The notes: generated from the sequence alone by a model not told the origin. DNA of 64,000 nt from Aplectana chamaeleonis (GCA_029168955.1 JAPDOI010001322.1:119501-183500); one strand, 5' to 3'; counted from the stretch's first letter, positions 33,346-45,563 are shown. Numbers and translations are program-made.

Positions 33346-36330
33346 ATGAAATTGTAAAAGCAAAGGATAACATCCTCGCAAGGTAAAGTGTTGTCCGCAT
33401 AATGACGTCATTATTGCAATAATGTAACGTCGGCATGAATCCTAATGAGATTTTGCGGTTACTATTGAAGGTTGACGCAAACTCGGGGCCATATGATATA
33501 ACATATCTGCACCGAGTTCGCGCCAACCTCCAAAGAGGAACGCAAAGTCTCTATGGGATCCACGCCGACGTTAGTTTTCCCTGGAAAAGTTGGTTGAGGG
33601 GGTCCGATTTCTGTGTTCCGGTTAGATTAGAACCGAAATAGAGAGAATCGAGCCTCATTATCAAGTTTTTTTGAGAAGATAAACCCACTTTCGATTGGTG
33701 ACGCCATAAGGCGGCTGATGCATCACTGGGATGGTGATAGCAGGTCTAAGGGATGCTGATAAGATGTGTACGCGGAATCGTGGATGGAGACTCTCCTCCG
33801 ATGGGATGTCTTCAGCAAAGGCGTTTCCGCGGATAGGTTGTCTACGGCACCATGGATGGGGGCGACGGGCAGTTCTCGAGGGACGATCTCTGCCCTTTTC
33901 GGATGTCTACAGGGAGCATTGCGTGAGGTGACATCTCATCCGTGTCCTGTCGACAACGGCGAACGTCTGAGAACGATAACTTTAAAAATTTTCGCTTCAA
34001 TGGTAACTTAAATATAGGGTTTAAGCAATAGCCGAAAATATATGTAAAAAAAAACAGAAAAAACGGAGCGGCTGATATTACAGGGTGGCTGAAGAGTTTC
34101 CGCACGTCTTCATGTGGCTTTACAGGTTAAGCGAACCATTTGTAATCCAAAGAATCGACTCACATTATGTACCAAAAGTTTTATCAGAACAATGAGAACA
34201 AACTTAAATACGAAGAGGTACATATAAAGTTCAAAAATGCCTTTAAAAACTGTTAGGAAACTGTTGTCGTATGGTCCATATGATCGGCGCTGGTCGCATG
34301 CGCCAGCCTTAGGCAATCCTAATCGTTGCTTAAAAAATACTATTACATATCAGCTCCAAATTCGTCAGTTTTGCTAAAAGCTGCTCGGAAGAATTACGGC
34401 AAAAGAATTTTCATTGTAGGAGGACTGAGCACCGGCACAATTTTCCAATGCGGAAACTGCAGTTTCGTGATTTTGTTAAAGAGACTCTGGAGCAAAGATG
34501 CTTGATCACAGAACTCATCTGACTTGAATTAGGTGAAGCTTTGGTTGGACGCATCCTGCTTCAAAAAAAATTCAAGTAAATGATACGCACTTTGGATGGG
34601 CTAAAGATAGCTTCGATGCAGACTTCTATCCAAATTACGGCGCAAGAGTGTGCGACCAAAATGGGTGAAGTTTAACAGTGTGCTGCGTAAATGTCATGAA
34701 GCCGAAGAACATGATTTTGAACACTCCATATAACTTTATGTGCTTGAGCTCATTGTCCCTGATCTAGTACAGCGTTTGCTTTCTGAAATGTATCGATTCG
34801 ATGACTCATAAGTGATCGGCATAAATTTGCGCGCCAAACTGAGAAGAATTACCGTTCGAAACCGTCCCGAAACAAACAGCCGTGGTCCACTCACTAACGG
34901 CTCAAAACGATAATGACAATCTCCCAAAACTTCAGTATTTTCGAATGCTAGCTTTGGACCTGTATGAGGACTGCAATGCCAGAATACAGCACTAGCTTTC
35001 AGTATTCCCGAAATCTATAACGGCCTGCACAAATATTTCTTTAAGAGCGGGCTGATGCCTTGTCTCCAACACTATTTAAGCGCCCCGGTGATTCTTTTAC
35101 AACGCATTTTCCTATTCCTACAAACAGCCCTACCCCGCTCTTGCTCGTCCCACTATCATGTGCTTGGGCCTCAAGCGGCTAATCCTGCAAGCTTTTCCTA
35201 AACTCCCACAAACCCCTTCTACGCGTTTTCTTTCTTATCCCCACCGTTTTGCAGACTTTCCTTCTTAGCATTGCGATTCTCCTACACAGCTTTGTAGAAG
35301 CCATCCGAAGTTCCTTACGCTCTGACCGCTCGCTTGTAGTCTCTTATTGCCACGCTTCTTCTCGTAATCAACATTCACCCTCAGAACATGGCAGGCTACC
35401 TGAAACATGTACCCTTCTCGCGGGGCATTTGCTGGAGACTACTTCCCAGCTGAATCAACCTCTTTGTTGAACAAGATGAAATAAGATGACGTGACACTCG
35501 TGAATGCCGCTTGAAGAGCAATTCTAAGATCTTGAATTTGCTCTCGGGATAACTCCAAAGATCATCGAAATCTCGTATATTTCTGGGCAAATAGTTGGGT
35601 CCAAGTCTAATGAAGGATCTATTACTGGGATCCGTAAAAGGAAAAGCCTTATTCATTTCGACGCGGGATTTCGCTTGTGGCCGACATGGGCATAGTGAGA
35701 ATGTCCACGAAGCCCCCGCCCTCACGCGGAGAGTTTTCCGACGGGTACAACGAGGGTTATACACAACGGGGGACCCTCATTCTCCCCGGCCTGAGGCTCT
35801 CACGTCGAGAATGACTAGCGCCCCAACAAATTAACGATTCAATGATTAAGAAATCGTAATGATATCTAAAATAATTCATTTGAGCGCTTTTTCGACGCTT
35901 CCAACGGCGTGAGCGTCCAAGTAAAGGCCATACGAGTCTGTTAGCTTCACAATCTCTACCAAGCGCGTTTGCTGTGGCCTATCCAACCCGTTAGTTCTTC
36001 ATCCACCGGCTTTATCAGAACCGAACTGATGAGCGCTGTTTGCAGACATCGGCTATTGCAGTATGCGCCTCAAATATAATCGTGCTAGGAGAAAGATTAA
36101 TCGTGTCGGCACCGCGTGGTCCCAGCACGATTATTGACGAGCTGCATGTGGCGAGAGCGGTTGTCCGCAAATACGAACCTGAGATCCGTTTCGAAAAGTT
36201 TAGTACAATTTTTTCAGTTTTATCCGCCAGTTCTCGATACTAACAGCTCCGAACCTCCGGTTCATGCCATAAAACTTCCTAGAACACGCCGCGCTGCAAA
36301 AGAAGAGTAGTGTCTACAGCCTAATATTAT
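33346..36330. other. no recognised gene
   Basis: It holds an imperfect hairpin (15 of 17 pairs) at 33470-33486/33512-33528 and a pyrimidine-rich stretch at 35090-35300. Frames up to 122 codons lack motifs and splice chains. A 28-base inverted partner of 27091-27118 lies at 33944-33971. Confidence 0.35.
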
Positions 36331-36336
36331 TTGGTG

Positions 36337-36681
36337 ATGCTCTCGCTCTTACTGTTTTTGATGGCGTCTCACGGCACTCGTGGCGCCTGTTGTCCGATAT
36401 CTAGTTTTGTGATAAGAAAAACCCTAATCCCGAGACGTCATTTTGAAAACGATTTTTCTTCAGAAGGCGATGTTTTCCAGCGGGTAACATGCCTTTTCAA
36501 TCCAATCAAGAACACCAAAAAGAAAGCATGGTTGTTAATAATAAAAATGTTTTTTAGCAGAACACGAAAACGGAAAACAGTTTCAATTACCTCCAAATTT
36601 AGCGAAAAATTCGTAAAGTGGCTGCAATACTTACAAGGAAGTGGATTATCATTCAAAACGGTGACTATTTCTTCCAATTGA
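36337..36681 (+). CDS. possible small secreted protein, 114 codons
   Basis: From ATG 36337 the frame begins MLSLLLFLMASHGTRGACCP: a short hydrophobic core followed by small residues, as in a signal peptide, then a basic body with KNTKKKAW and RTRKRK stretches, ending at TGA 36679-36681. There are three cysteines only. No family was recognised, no neighbour supports it, and the frame could be chance or a first exon. It is listed because the start looks like a secretion signal in a region otherwise without content. Confidence 0.22.
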   Translation: MLSLLLFLMASHGTRGACCPISSFVIRKTLIPRRHFENDFSSEGDVFQRVTCLFNPIKNTKKKAWLLIIKMFFSRTRKRKTVSITSKFSEKFVKWLQYLQGSGLSFKTVTISSN

Positions 36682-36724
36682 CAATATAATTTTGAAAAAA
36701 TCAACAAAAGTTAAATTTCTACAC

Positions 36725-38105
36725 CTACCCATACTCCGGGGAGAGGTGTCGTTGGGAGCCCCCGCCGGTAACATGAGGCCACCCGCCGGATATGGCCTCA
36801 TGCATTGTGCATAGCTTGAACTCCCGTGGGATGTTGATCGAATTCACAGCGCGGGGTGGGCAAAGGAGCAGATCGGCTGGCACACGTGACGAGCGCAACG
36901 GAAAATCACTGCGTTGACGTCGTCGTTGGGGGAGCGTTAACCGTGGGGAGCTCAAAAAAGTAGGTGGCGCTCTGTTAACGACGACTCCAACGCCCCTGGC
37001 GGGGTCCCATCTCTCACCGGGGACTATATGCATACGGCCCCAGTTGATTTTCAATTTCCTATACTCCTACTCACTCTTTGCATTAGCCTTCTTTATCCCA
37101 GCTGTCACTAACGTTCAGAAATATCCTATTGGTTGTCTTTTTCTAGATGTTGTTTCGGGAGTTTCTACAAGCTTTCCAACTGTTGCAAATCACCAACGTG
37201 ACGGAGACTGAAAATGAAGCAATAAAGAAGGACTGTGGTGTTCGCTGTCTGCCAAGTAAGACGAAAGCAACTCATTGTAATCTAGTTTCACCCATGTTAG
37301 CTTCATCCAGGAACTACAGCCAAAGTCGGTTTTGTAGTTTTGTCCAGAAACCGAAAATAAGCCGCGGCCGTTATAAAAGTTAATTACGATGTGCTTGTGC
37401 TTGCAGTCTTATCTATACTTTTGAGTGGTGGGTAAAGGCAGGGTCCGCAACAAAAACAGGTAATTTGTTCCCCTGATGAGTGTCTCCCATAGTCACCGAA
37501 GTATTTGAAAAACGTTTGGATACAAAATGTCCAGCGATAAGGTGCATGGGCTCGTACTTGTAACCTCCTATCCCTAACTTTTATCAAAACAAATCACTTC
37601 GATGACAAAACAATGCCATTTTTCAGAGTTCAGAGATTCTCAGAGGTATAGGAGGCGAAAGGCCACGAGTGATAGCCGGTCTGATTTGTTTTTTACCATT
37701 TCACCTCTATTTCCGGTTATTGTCAGTACAATAAAGACCAGGTTCCGTAGTAAACCCAAGTCAGCGGAGCGAAGACGGTTGGCGGCACCCGGCTGGCTGT
37801 AGCAAGCAATAACGATCGAGGGCTGTGCCTAGTCGTATTGATTCCGGATGCATGCGACGAATTCAGGGTTGGAGTGTTCCGCCAGGTGCTTGATTTTCCC
37901 TGAGAACTCATCATATTCACCTTTCGCCACAGAGTACCGACTGTCCCAAGTCCGAAACGTACCAGATTTTCACCAGAAATTTTCCAATAATTTTTGGTTA
38001 GTGATATTATCTTTGATTTATAAAAATCAATTTGAGAAATTTCCGTAATTTTGTTCTGTCTGTTGAATGATCCTCAGATACTCGCGGCTTAGTAAGGCAG
38101 CACGA
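36725..38105. other. no firm gene; possible repeat-derived frame
   Basis: The minus frame 37054-36725 (INIPREFKLCTMHEAISGGW) is GC-rich compared with its surroundings and may be part of an unrecognised repeat. The remainder shows no motif. Confidence that nothing is missed is low. Confidence 0.3.
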
Positions 38106-38135
38106 GGGGATTCACTCACTCACTCACTCATCCCG

Positions 38136-38768
38136 TTAGCTGGCGGCTGGCGGAGCAGGATGACCTCTCAACCAGTACACTGCTGTAGGTGCCATAGGAG
38201 CTCTTGTGGCCTGAACGATACGCTTCCATTCAGTACGGTTCGCAGCAATTAATCTAGCATTAAGGACACTGCACCGTTGGGACTTCAGATCCGCCTCGAC
38301 TTGCTTCAACCACGTCTTTTTCGGGGCTGCTCTTTCAACCTTCCACAGTGCAGGGCGCTCTCTCCATAACAATCTGCGCGGAAGTCGGTTTGTTTCCATT
38401 CTGCATACGTGTCCGAACCATCGTAGCCTTCTCGTTCGAATTTGTTCTTCGATCGTGGGCTGATGGTCGCAAGTATCTCGGATATCTTCGTTCCGCATTC
38501 GATCTCTTAAAGTTATCCCGAGGATTTGCCGCAAACACCGCGTTTGGAAGACCTCCAGCCTGCTGTAATCCGACCTCAGCAACGTCCACGACTCTGACCC
38601 GTACAGTAGGATTGGCACTATGAGCGCGCGAAACATCCGGATCTTTGTCTTGATTGACACATTACGCTTCTTCCATAAACACCAGCCCAGCGAAGCGAAA
38701 GCAGCCGACGCCTGCCCGATCCTGCACAGTATCTCCGATGTAGCCACTACCTTTCGCTCTTGCACCAC
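38136..38768 (-). pseudogene. RTE C-terminal region
   Basis: An uninterrupted frame of 210 codons with KTKIRMFRALIVPILLYGSE, LEVFQTRCLRQILGI and RRLRWFGHVCRM, the block that regularly follows the RT in RTE-group elements. It ends in a hydrophobic WLRGHPAPPAAS. It joins the RT frame 39028-38747 by one frame change. Confidence 0.8.
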
Positions 38769-39875
38769 CGATCCGAGGTACTTGAACTCCTTGACTTGCT
38801 GAAGCTCAGCTCCTCGAAGAACACAGAAGCACGTGAACCGTCCGACGTCATGACTTTAGTCTTCTCCTTATTAATCCGCAGCCCATACGATTCCGCGATT
38901 TGTGCCATATCATTCAACAAAAGCGTGGCTTCCATGTCAGTATCGGGGAACACTGCACTGTCTTCCGCAAACATCAAATCCGTGACAAAATCGTTATCGC
39001 CAAATTGGACTCTCTCTTCTATTTTCAAAGGTCTTTCTCATAATAGCATCGACCACGGTATTAAAGAGGAGCGGTGAAATCACATCTCCTGCCGGACGCC
39101 TGCATCGACTCTGAATTCTTCGGATAGCTTGTTTCCGACGCGGACACAGCTAGTCGAGCCTCTATAAATTTCCTGCAGAAGCTTCACCATTTTTCCTGGC
39201 ATGTGTTCGCATTCCATCGATTTCCATAAGGCGGGCCAGTGCACGCAATCGAATGCCGACTTGAAGTCTATGAAGGTGATAACGACGCGCTTTCCACAGC
39301 GAATCGCTTTCCTCCATAACTTGACGAAGTGTGAAAATTTGATCGCTGCATCCTCGACCCGGACGAAAACCTGCTTGTTCTTCGCGACAGGTACTCTCCC
39401 GATGGCGTTGAAGTCTGGACTGGATAGTTCTCGTGAAGACTTTACCAACAATCGACAACAGGCTGATCCCGCGATAGTTTTTACAGTCTCTGGCATCGCC
39501 CTTCTTATGGATAGGCACGACAATAGCCTTTTTCCAGGTAGACGGCACGCTCTCTGTCCGCCATATGCGCGTGATTAACTGATGCAACTGACGCAGTAGA
39601 ACATCTCCTCCCGCCTTGATGACCTCAGCAGTGACATTGTCAACACCGGACGCCTTTCCATTCTTTAGCGACTTGATTGCCGCCTTCACTTCTTCCGCAG
39701 TGGGTTCCGAGTCAAGCGCTGTCTCCTCTGGTACCTCGACTAGTATCGGTTGGGCCAGTGGACCTTGTGGCGCATCGTGAGTATAGAGTTCACTGAAGAA
39801 CTGCCTCCATCGCAACAGACGCTCATCTGCTGATCGCACAAAAGACCCATCCGTATTCCTGATGGAATCGCTCAT
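38747..39875 (-). pseudogene. RTE reverse transcriptase
   Basis: Frames 39875-39162, 39523-39080 and 39028-38747 cover the domain: KNGKASGVDNVTAEVIKAGG, TWKKAIVVPIHKKGDARD, NYRGISLLSIVGKVFTRTI, QAGFRPGRGCSDQIFTLRQV, VVITFIDFKSAFDCVHWPAL (motif A aspartate present), then VDAGVRQE. The catalytic box LMFAEDSAVF has glutamate where the first aspartate of FADD is expected. Frame changes near 39290 and 39080 separate the pieces. Confidence 0.82.
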
Positions 39876-41150
39876 GCGGTTTGGTCTTCTTTCTGAGACG
39901 GTTGGAGTGTGTTGTACAATGTGCGATAGTCGTTCCTTCCAACTGCCTCCTCCACTTCGTCTGCTACCTTATTCCAGTACGACTCCGCTCTTCCTTCAAC
40001 TTTCGACGAAGCTCCTGACACAATTGCCGATACCGTCCGGAAGTCCGTTAATTTCACTCGCTTCCGTTCGTCCACGAGACGGAGAGAATCGTCCGATATC
40101 CAAGGCTGCGTTCGCCGGCGAATAACAGGGCAGAGAGGCTCTGCGCATTCAAGAGCGACTTCAACTGTCTGCTTCTCGTGCCTCGTCCACAGACAAGGCG
40201 TCTTCCAGAACCGCGAACCGATTCGACAGCGCGAGTTGAAATGTTTCTTTGTTCCTGGCGCCATCAAGTGTGACCAGTCAAGTTTCTTTCTAGGGGGCTC
40301 ACGCCTAGGTCGTCGTAAGCGAAGCTGCATTACAGCACGCAAGAGATAATGGTCGGATCCACAATCAGGCCCTCTCATGGCCTCGAACATCTTTCAGCGA
40401 TGATCTAAAACGTGAGTTTATCAGCACGTAGTCCAAGGTGGCCACATCTCGTCCAGTTGGATTCCTCCATGTTAACTGATGCTTCTTGGGGTGCCGGAAT
40501 TGACTGTTACCGATGGCAAGCTCGTTGAACGCAGCGAACGAAAGTAGGCGTAGTCCATTATCGTTTATTTCGCCCACGCTGAACCTGCCCAACACTCCTT
40601 CCCAGCCTGTTCTGTCACTACCGACTCTTGCGTTGAAGTCACCCGCTACAAAGGTGACATCGGTTTTCGGGATAGTATTCAGCACGTCCTGGAGTTGGGT
40701 GTAGAACTCGTCCTTGTCAGCGTCAGAACTTGGCTCCGTTGGTGCATAGATGGACACGACATGGGTCTTGATTGTTCCGCTCAAAACAAGAACAGCGATC
40801 CTGCCAGAAATCGGCTCGAATGAAACAACGCTTCCAGCTGCGCGACTGCCTAGCATAAATCCAACACCATTGCGATGTCCGTCCTCACCGGAATAGTACA
40901 GCACCATCTTTCGCTACTCTCCGGCACCTGAATGGGCACCGTTCCACATCCGCTCATCCTCAGCTCGGAAAGTGCAGCAATCGATATGTTGGACCTTGAC
41001 AACTCTCTTGCTATTATCTCTTTCTGACCGACGCAGTGTCCCGCTTCGCACATTCCATGCTCCAATCCTCAGCTCCTTCTTAGGTGTCACCAGTCGTCCT
41101 CCATTTTGGCCAGTAGTATTCTTCTCACCAACACCCTGGATCCCTAGTGT
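39872..41150 (-). pseudogene. RTE endonuclease and linker
   Basis: Frame 41065-40850 has QKEIIARELSRSNISIAALS (start of the nuclease), frame 40907-40365 has NGVGFMLGSRAAGSVVSFEP, VVSIYAPTEPSSDADK, VTFVAGDFNARVG and TLDYVLINSRFRSS, and frame 40390-39872 begins RGPDCGSDHYLLRAVMQLRL. The GDFN, LDYVL and SDH blocks are the catalytic signature of the APE-type nuclease. Before 41065 another frame gives the expected IGAWNVRSGTLRR. Confidence 0.8.
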
Positions 41151-41299
41151 TATGGCGCATCGGCTGCCCCGGATGCGGTAGCTTCTTCGTTGTTTCCTAA
41201 GAGACTTTCCATGGTTACCACCTAAGTTTTCCAGCCCGTCGGTAGTACGGGGGCCAACCCTCCTCCTTTCTCATCCGGGCTTGGGACCGGCAAGCCCTT

Positions 41300-41470
41300 T
41301 CGTTCCCCCCAACTGCTGCCCAGGGCAGCACGTTGTGTCCTCTTGCTCCGCTGACTGCCCCAGCTGCTGCTCGTATAGTTGCCCCACCTGCTGCTACAGT
41401 TGCCCCAACTGCTCCAGTCGTCGCCCCAACTGCTGCTCTTCATTGTGGCCCCAACTGGTGCTCCTCATTT
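41300..41470. repeat. minisatellite of TTGCCCCAACTGCTGCT-type units upstream of the RTE
   Basis: About six to eight units of 18-21 bases with GCCCCAACTGCTG as core. It lies just before the 5' end of the RTE element and may be its 5' tandem promoter repeats or an independent minisatellite. The cysteine-rich frame that it produces on the plus strand is a by-product. Confidence 0.55.
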
Positions 41471-41479
41471 ATGATCTTT

Positions 41480-43165
41480 CCCTTTTTCTTGTAATTTTTA
41501 TTTCGCAGGTGATATGTCGCTTTCAGCAGCAGCGCTGCAGCGACCCATCAAAGATAAAGACCCCAGGGAGGCCTATTGATATCCCTCACGGGAGTTTCAT
41601 CCTTGACTATATCCTTTGATCTTCGCCACCGATCGAGGAAATGATGCTCGCATTGCCGACTGTCTCATGCCCATGTAAGACTGCCTCGTATCTGGCACGA
41701 GTTTGCGAGGGCCGTTCAACACAGGCCTCGGTCGGTAGTGAATGTACGTGTCCCAAAAACATTCCTCAACAGAGATATTCTCTATCCCTAAACAAGAATC
41801 TATTTTCACTCGGTTTTGTGACCGTAAAGATAAGAATTAGGCACAATATTCTGTTTTTCTCGATTTTAAAGACGAATCATGGCTTTCCTTGGAAAAAACG
41901 TTATACCCACATATCCCAAAGATGGAAGTTTCCTCAGAATATTCTTAATTTACTAAAATTCGCACTGGTTAGAGGAGTGTCTGGGGCGAACGGAATTGCA
42001 AATATCAGAGTATCCATCATTTGGCGATCTCTCTATAAATGGTGATTTTTTCCTTCCGAACAAGCAATGAGTCAATAAAAATATTTTCTTCTTTCGAAAT
42101 TCTTGTCGTGAACTTTCTCAGGATGGTTTAAAATTGTTGAATTAAATTCAAAGTAAATTTTGAGAACTGTCTGCTTTGAATATTGTGAGCATAGTGTTTT
42201 TCGTGAAGAAAACGTATTGGCCATTTCGCTCCATTTTCGGCAAACCATTGCCGCTCAGCATTTGAAAATACAAGTCCTCGTGGTCCTTGTCCAAAATCAA
42301 AAACATATGTTTCACTGGAAAATGCGAGTAAAGTTCAAAGTCATGAAAACGAATTTTAAAGTAAGAACGTGATTTTCCAAAGTTTTCGACACATACTTTC
42401 AAGATTCGAAAAAAACTCAAGTTGTTGTCGAATCTTGTAGAACACACTGGAAAATTTATTTCAAAAGGGTTGAACGTTTTTCAAATTTTCGGTCAGTTCC
42501 ACACAACTATCATCCTATGAGAATGACGACTCATCATCTTTTTCAGTATAATTCATCAGCCTTTGACCGAGCTGGACCATTCACATTGCTCGCAAGGAAC
42601 TATTTTACTCGAATGTACCATCTCAAACCTAACGAAAATCCTTTTTTTTTCTTCTAGACGGCGTTCGATTTGATGATCAATAAAGTACCAGATTTTTTTG
42701 GAAGACTAGATGCAACGAAAATGGGAATTTCGCATTAAATTACCACCTTTGAGGTGGCCAGGTAAATCGCTCACGCTTGGAACTGAAAAGTGTACGGGCA
42801 AGACCCCAGACTCAGACCGTGCCAAAAACTCCGCGTGTCCGCCTCCCGCAGGGCGCATGTTGCGCGTGCCTCACCCTGCTTATCCGATCTGAAGGCTCAC
42901 TTGAATGCATTCTTCCTGGATTTCGATGGAAATGATTAAAAATCACTTAAACATGTTTGGTAATATACAGATTTCCTAGTTTACTACAGATTTAATGATT
43001 TATATGCTCTTTATTTTTATTCTACTGTGAACAACCTAATCTTTGGGGGTACTTATATAGAGTTCAGGATTTCTATTATCAAAAACAGCGGAATAGTGAG
43101 ACATGGACAAATATAGCGGTGCACTCCCAATCATTTAATGATCTGCTTACCGATTAAAAAGGCAG
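41480..43165. other. no recognised gene
   Basis: Frames such as 41641-42045 plus and 42447-42148 minus (99 codons) have no recognisable motif; the latter lies in AT-rich DNA. A poly-T run is at about 42643. Confidence 0.35.
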
Positions 43166-43606
43166 TTGCGTCTCTGCCAACGCGTAGCTAGATGCCTCCG
43201 AGGGCGCGGCCTGAAACGCCGCCCCATTCCATGTAGCGAGAATTTAAGGGTTTTAGCTACGATAGCTAAAACCCGCATATTCTTGTGTCGTTCGAACAAC
43301 TGTTCTCTCTGACGCTAAGCCCGTATATTCTCGCTATAATTTTGTAGCGAGAATCTACGGATTTCGCGACAGTGTGTTGAATTCAATCTCAAACCCGCGT
43401 TGGCTACGCGGAACGCAGGGATGCGGTTTGAACAGTATTGGCACAGTCAACCCACGGAAAACTTGACACTCTGTGGGTGGTCGTGAAGGGTGACCCCGTG
43501 TCGCTCTCTGCAAGACCTTGCAAGGGATAATTTTGGCCGCTGGTATGCTGCAGGCCGTGGGGAAGAAACGGCGATGCGCTCGATCACAGCGGGGATCGTC
43601 TTTCTA

Positions 43607-44890
43607 TTAGGTCTAGAAGTTAATTTCCGCGTTTTTGTTGTTATTGATATTTTGTAAAAAATAAAATTATTTTTATATAACGAATTTTATGTTATAATGC
43701 TCACTGTATTATCAGCTTTCTATTGATATATAACTTGCTTCACGTACCTTATAAAAAAAGTATTATTTTAGTTTCAGAATATGTCAACTTTTGTGCCGGA
43801 AAAACGCCATTTGCGGGAAGCTCTCCTTTTCCTTTTTCATCTCAAGAAGAAAGCCACTGACGCGCACCAAATGCTTGCCCAAGCTTACGGGGATGCTGCT
43901 CCATCCATAAGAACCTGCCAAGAATGGTTTCAGCGATTTCAAATCGGGTGATTTTGACGTTAAGGACAAAGATCGACCAGGACAGCCAAAAGTTCGAAGA
44001 CGAAGAACTTCAGGCTTTGTTGGATCAAGATTCGGCTCAAACGCAAGAACAGCTCGCGGCATCTCTCGGCGTCACCCAAAAGCAATTTCTATTCGATTGA
44101 AGGCAATGGGGAAGATTCAAAAGGAAGGAAAATGGATCCCCTATGAGCTCTCAGAACGCAACAAAGAGCAGAGAAAAACAACTCACAAATCTTGTTGGAC
44201 CGATTCCAAAGAAAGTCTTTTTACACCGCATCATAACTGGCGATGAAAAGTGGGTGTACTACGACAATCCGAAGCGAAGAAAATCGTGGGTTAGTCCTGG
44301 TGAAACAACAACTTCGACCGCAAAACCAAACATCCACGGGAAGAAGGTCTTACTGTGCATATGGTGGGATCAACGCGGTATACTGTACTATGAACTTCTT
44401 CAACCTGGCGAAACAGTTACTGCGAATCGCTATCAACATCAACTAGCGCAATTGCGGCATGAAATCGAAGCAAAGAGACCAGAATGGGCGAGTCGACACG
44501 AAAAAGCCATATTGCTTCATGATAACGCTCGACCTCATGTTGCTCGAACGGTAAAGGATACGCTAAAAGAGTTCAAATGGGAAGTCTTACCGCACCCGCC
44601 GTACTCTCCAGACATCGCCCCGTCGGATTATCACCTTTCCGGTCAATGGCGCATGGTCTAGCGGAGCAGCGCTTTCAAGATCGTCAAGATGTCAAAAAAT
44701 GGCTCGATGAATGGGTGGAGGCCAAACCAGAAAAATTTTATTATGATGGAATCCATAAGTTACCCAAACTCTGGGAAATGGTTGTTATTAATGACGGAAA
44801 TTATTTTGAATAAAAATTTTGTTTAAGTATGTCCAGTTTTCAATAGTGTAAAAAGCGTAAAAAAACGGGGAAATTAACTTCTAGACCTAA
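43607..44890 (+). mobile_element. mariner transposon, 1284 bp, with TA target duplication
   Basis: The ends TTAGGTCTAGAAGTTAATTT (left) and its complement AAATTAACTTCTAGACCTAA (right) are exact over at least 20 bases, and TA flanks each side (43605-43606 and 44891-44892). The length is standard for mariner. The transposase reads from ATG 43781. Good terminal repeats and target duplication with only a few frame breaks suggest a comparatively recent arrival. Hookworms carry mariner elements such as bandit; whether this is that lineage I cannot tell. Confidence 0.93.
43781..44813 (+). pseudogene. mariner transposase, three or more frame breaks
   Basis: It starts MSTFVPEKRHLREALLFLFH and has the N-terminal helix-turn-helix (CQEWFQRF); a break near 43945 and another near 44005 shift the middle part, and a region before 44143 appears short. 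The catalytic half is open: GDEKWVYYDNPKRRKSW (first aspartate), LLHDNARPHVA (second), YSPDIAPSDYHL (third, 34 residues later), which is the mariner DD34D signature. One T is missing near 44638, after which the C-terminus continues in another frame to NDGNYFE and a stop at 44813. It is not functional as read. Confidence 0.9.
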
Positions 44891-45139
44891 TAGTACAGAT
44901 CAAGACTGGGTGGGTCGATCCACCGTGTGCTGCAACGAGAATAAGCGTAGAATATGCGGGTGCTGTAGCGAGAATTTACGAAGAATATGCGGGCGCTGTA
45001 GCTAAAATTTCACCAACTGAGGCTAAACTTTCCGTAATTTACGTAAATTCTCGTGTCAAAATCAGACTAGATGCCTCCGAAACCCAGGGCATCTCTGGTT
45101 TCCGTGTGAGGCATTTAGCTACGCGTTGGCGGAGGTCCT

Positions 45140-45562
45140 AATTCCTTGCGATGGCATACTGTCTCATGTAAAAGGACGTTTTTGGTGGATCTTAGAATAG
45201 ATTTCGAGCAGAGTATTGGTGGTTAAAGTTTAGCGAGTAGGAGTAGGCACGCATCCCGCGAAATCTAGATACGCGTACGATACTTATGAAGCAGTCCTCA
45301 TACTTTCTTTGCTTACATAACTATTCCCCAATTTGATATCCGTTCTGTGTCTTTTCTGGAAGATGGCTGCAAAGATACTCGACTTCATCTGTGGTTTGCT
45401 TTCCCTTCATACAGGCTTCTGGCAAGCTTTCTCATATGCGACAGTACACTCTATACGAATTCGACATGGATAATTCGTGATGCGTCGTCCAAGAAAACGC
45501 GGTGAGAACACCTAACCCCCCCCCCCCCACACCCCCCACCAAACAAGCCGTTGTGTGCGTTG
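45140..45562. other. no recognised gene; C homopolymer
   Basis: A run of 14 C near 45515 and a CACCCCCCACC stretch are the only notable features. Confidence 0.4.
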
Positions 45563-45563
45563 A

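Larger units (their letters stand above)
38110..41200 (-). mobile_element. RTE-type LINE, nearly full length, decayed
   Basis: Minus-strand order: endonuclease (KKELRIGAWNVRSGTLRR, GDFNARVGSDRTGW, TLDYVLI, GPDCGSDHYLL), linker, reverse transcriptase (KKAIVVPIHKKGD, NYRGISLLSIVGKVF, QAGFRPGRGCSDQI, FIDFKSAFDCVHW, LMFAEDSAVF) and a C-terminal region (LLYGSESWTLL, RRLRWFGHVCRME). The 3' end at 38111-38130 is a run of TGAG repeats, the short-tandem tail typical of RTE elements. Frameshifts near 41020, 40380, 39880, 39290 and 39080 disrupt the ORF, and the catalytic box reads FAED where FADD is usual. The copy is dead. Confidence 0.87.
43176..45130. mobile_element. inverted-repeat element interrupted by mariner
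   Basis: GCCAACGCGTAGCTAgATGCCTC at the left and its complement at the right (45108-45130, one difference in the tested stretch) bracket about 0.67 kb once the mariner is removed. The subterminal DNA repeats GTAGCGAGAATTTACG-like words on both sides (43233, 43332, 44964), and it includes a hairpin of 12 bp with a CGA loop at 43248-43274 (GGGTTTTAGCTA). No transposase is encoded in it. Confidence 0.6.

Noticed and set aside
34380..34760. Possible transposase remnant (NFPMRKLQFRDFVKETLEQR in one frame)
   Set aside because: Stops in all frames soon after, no DDE-type blocks and no terminal repeats; too weak to name.
41281..41619. Cysteine-rich plus-strand frame that looks like a small disulfide-rich or metallothionein-like protein
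   Set aside because: It is produced by the GCCCCAACTGCTG minisatellite; unit length drifts and no signal peptide is present.
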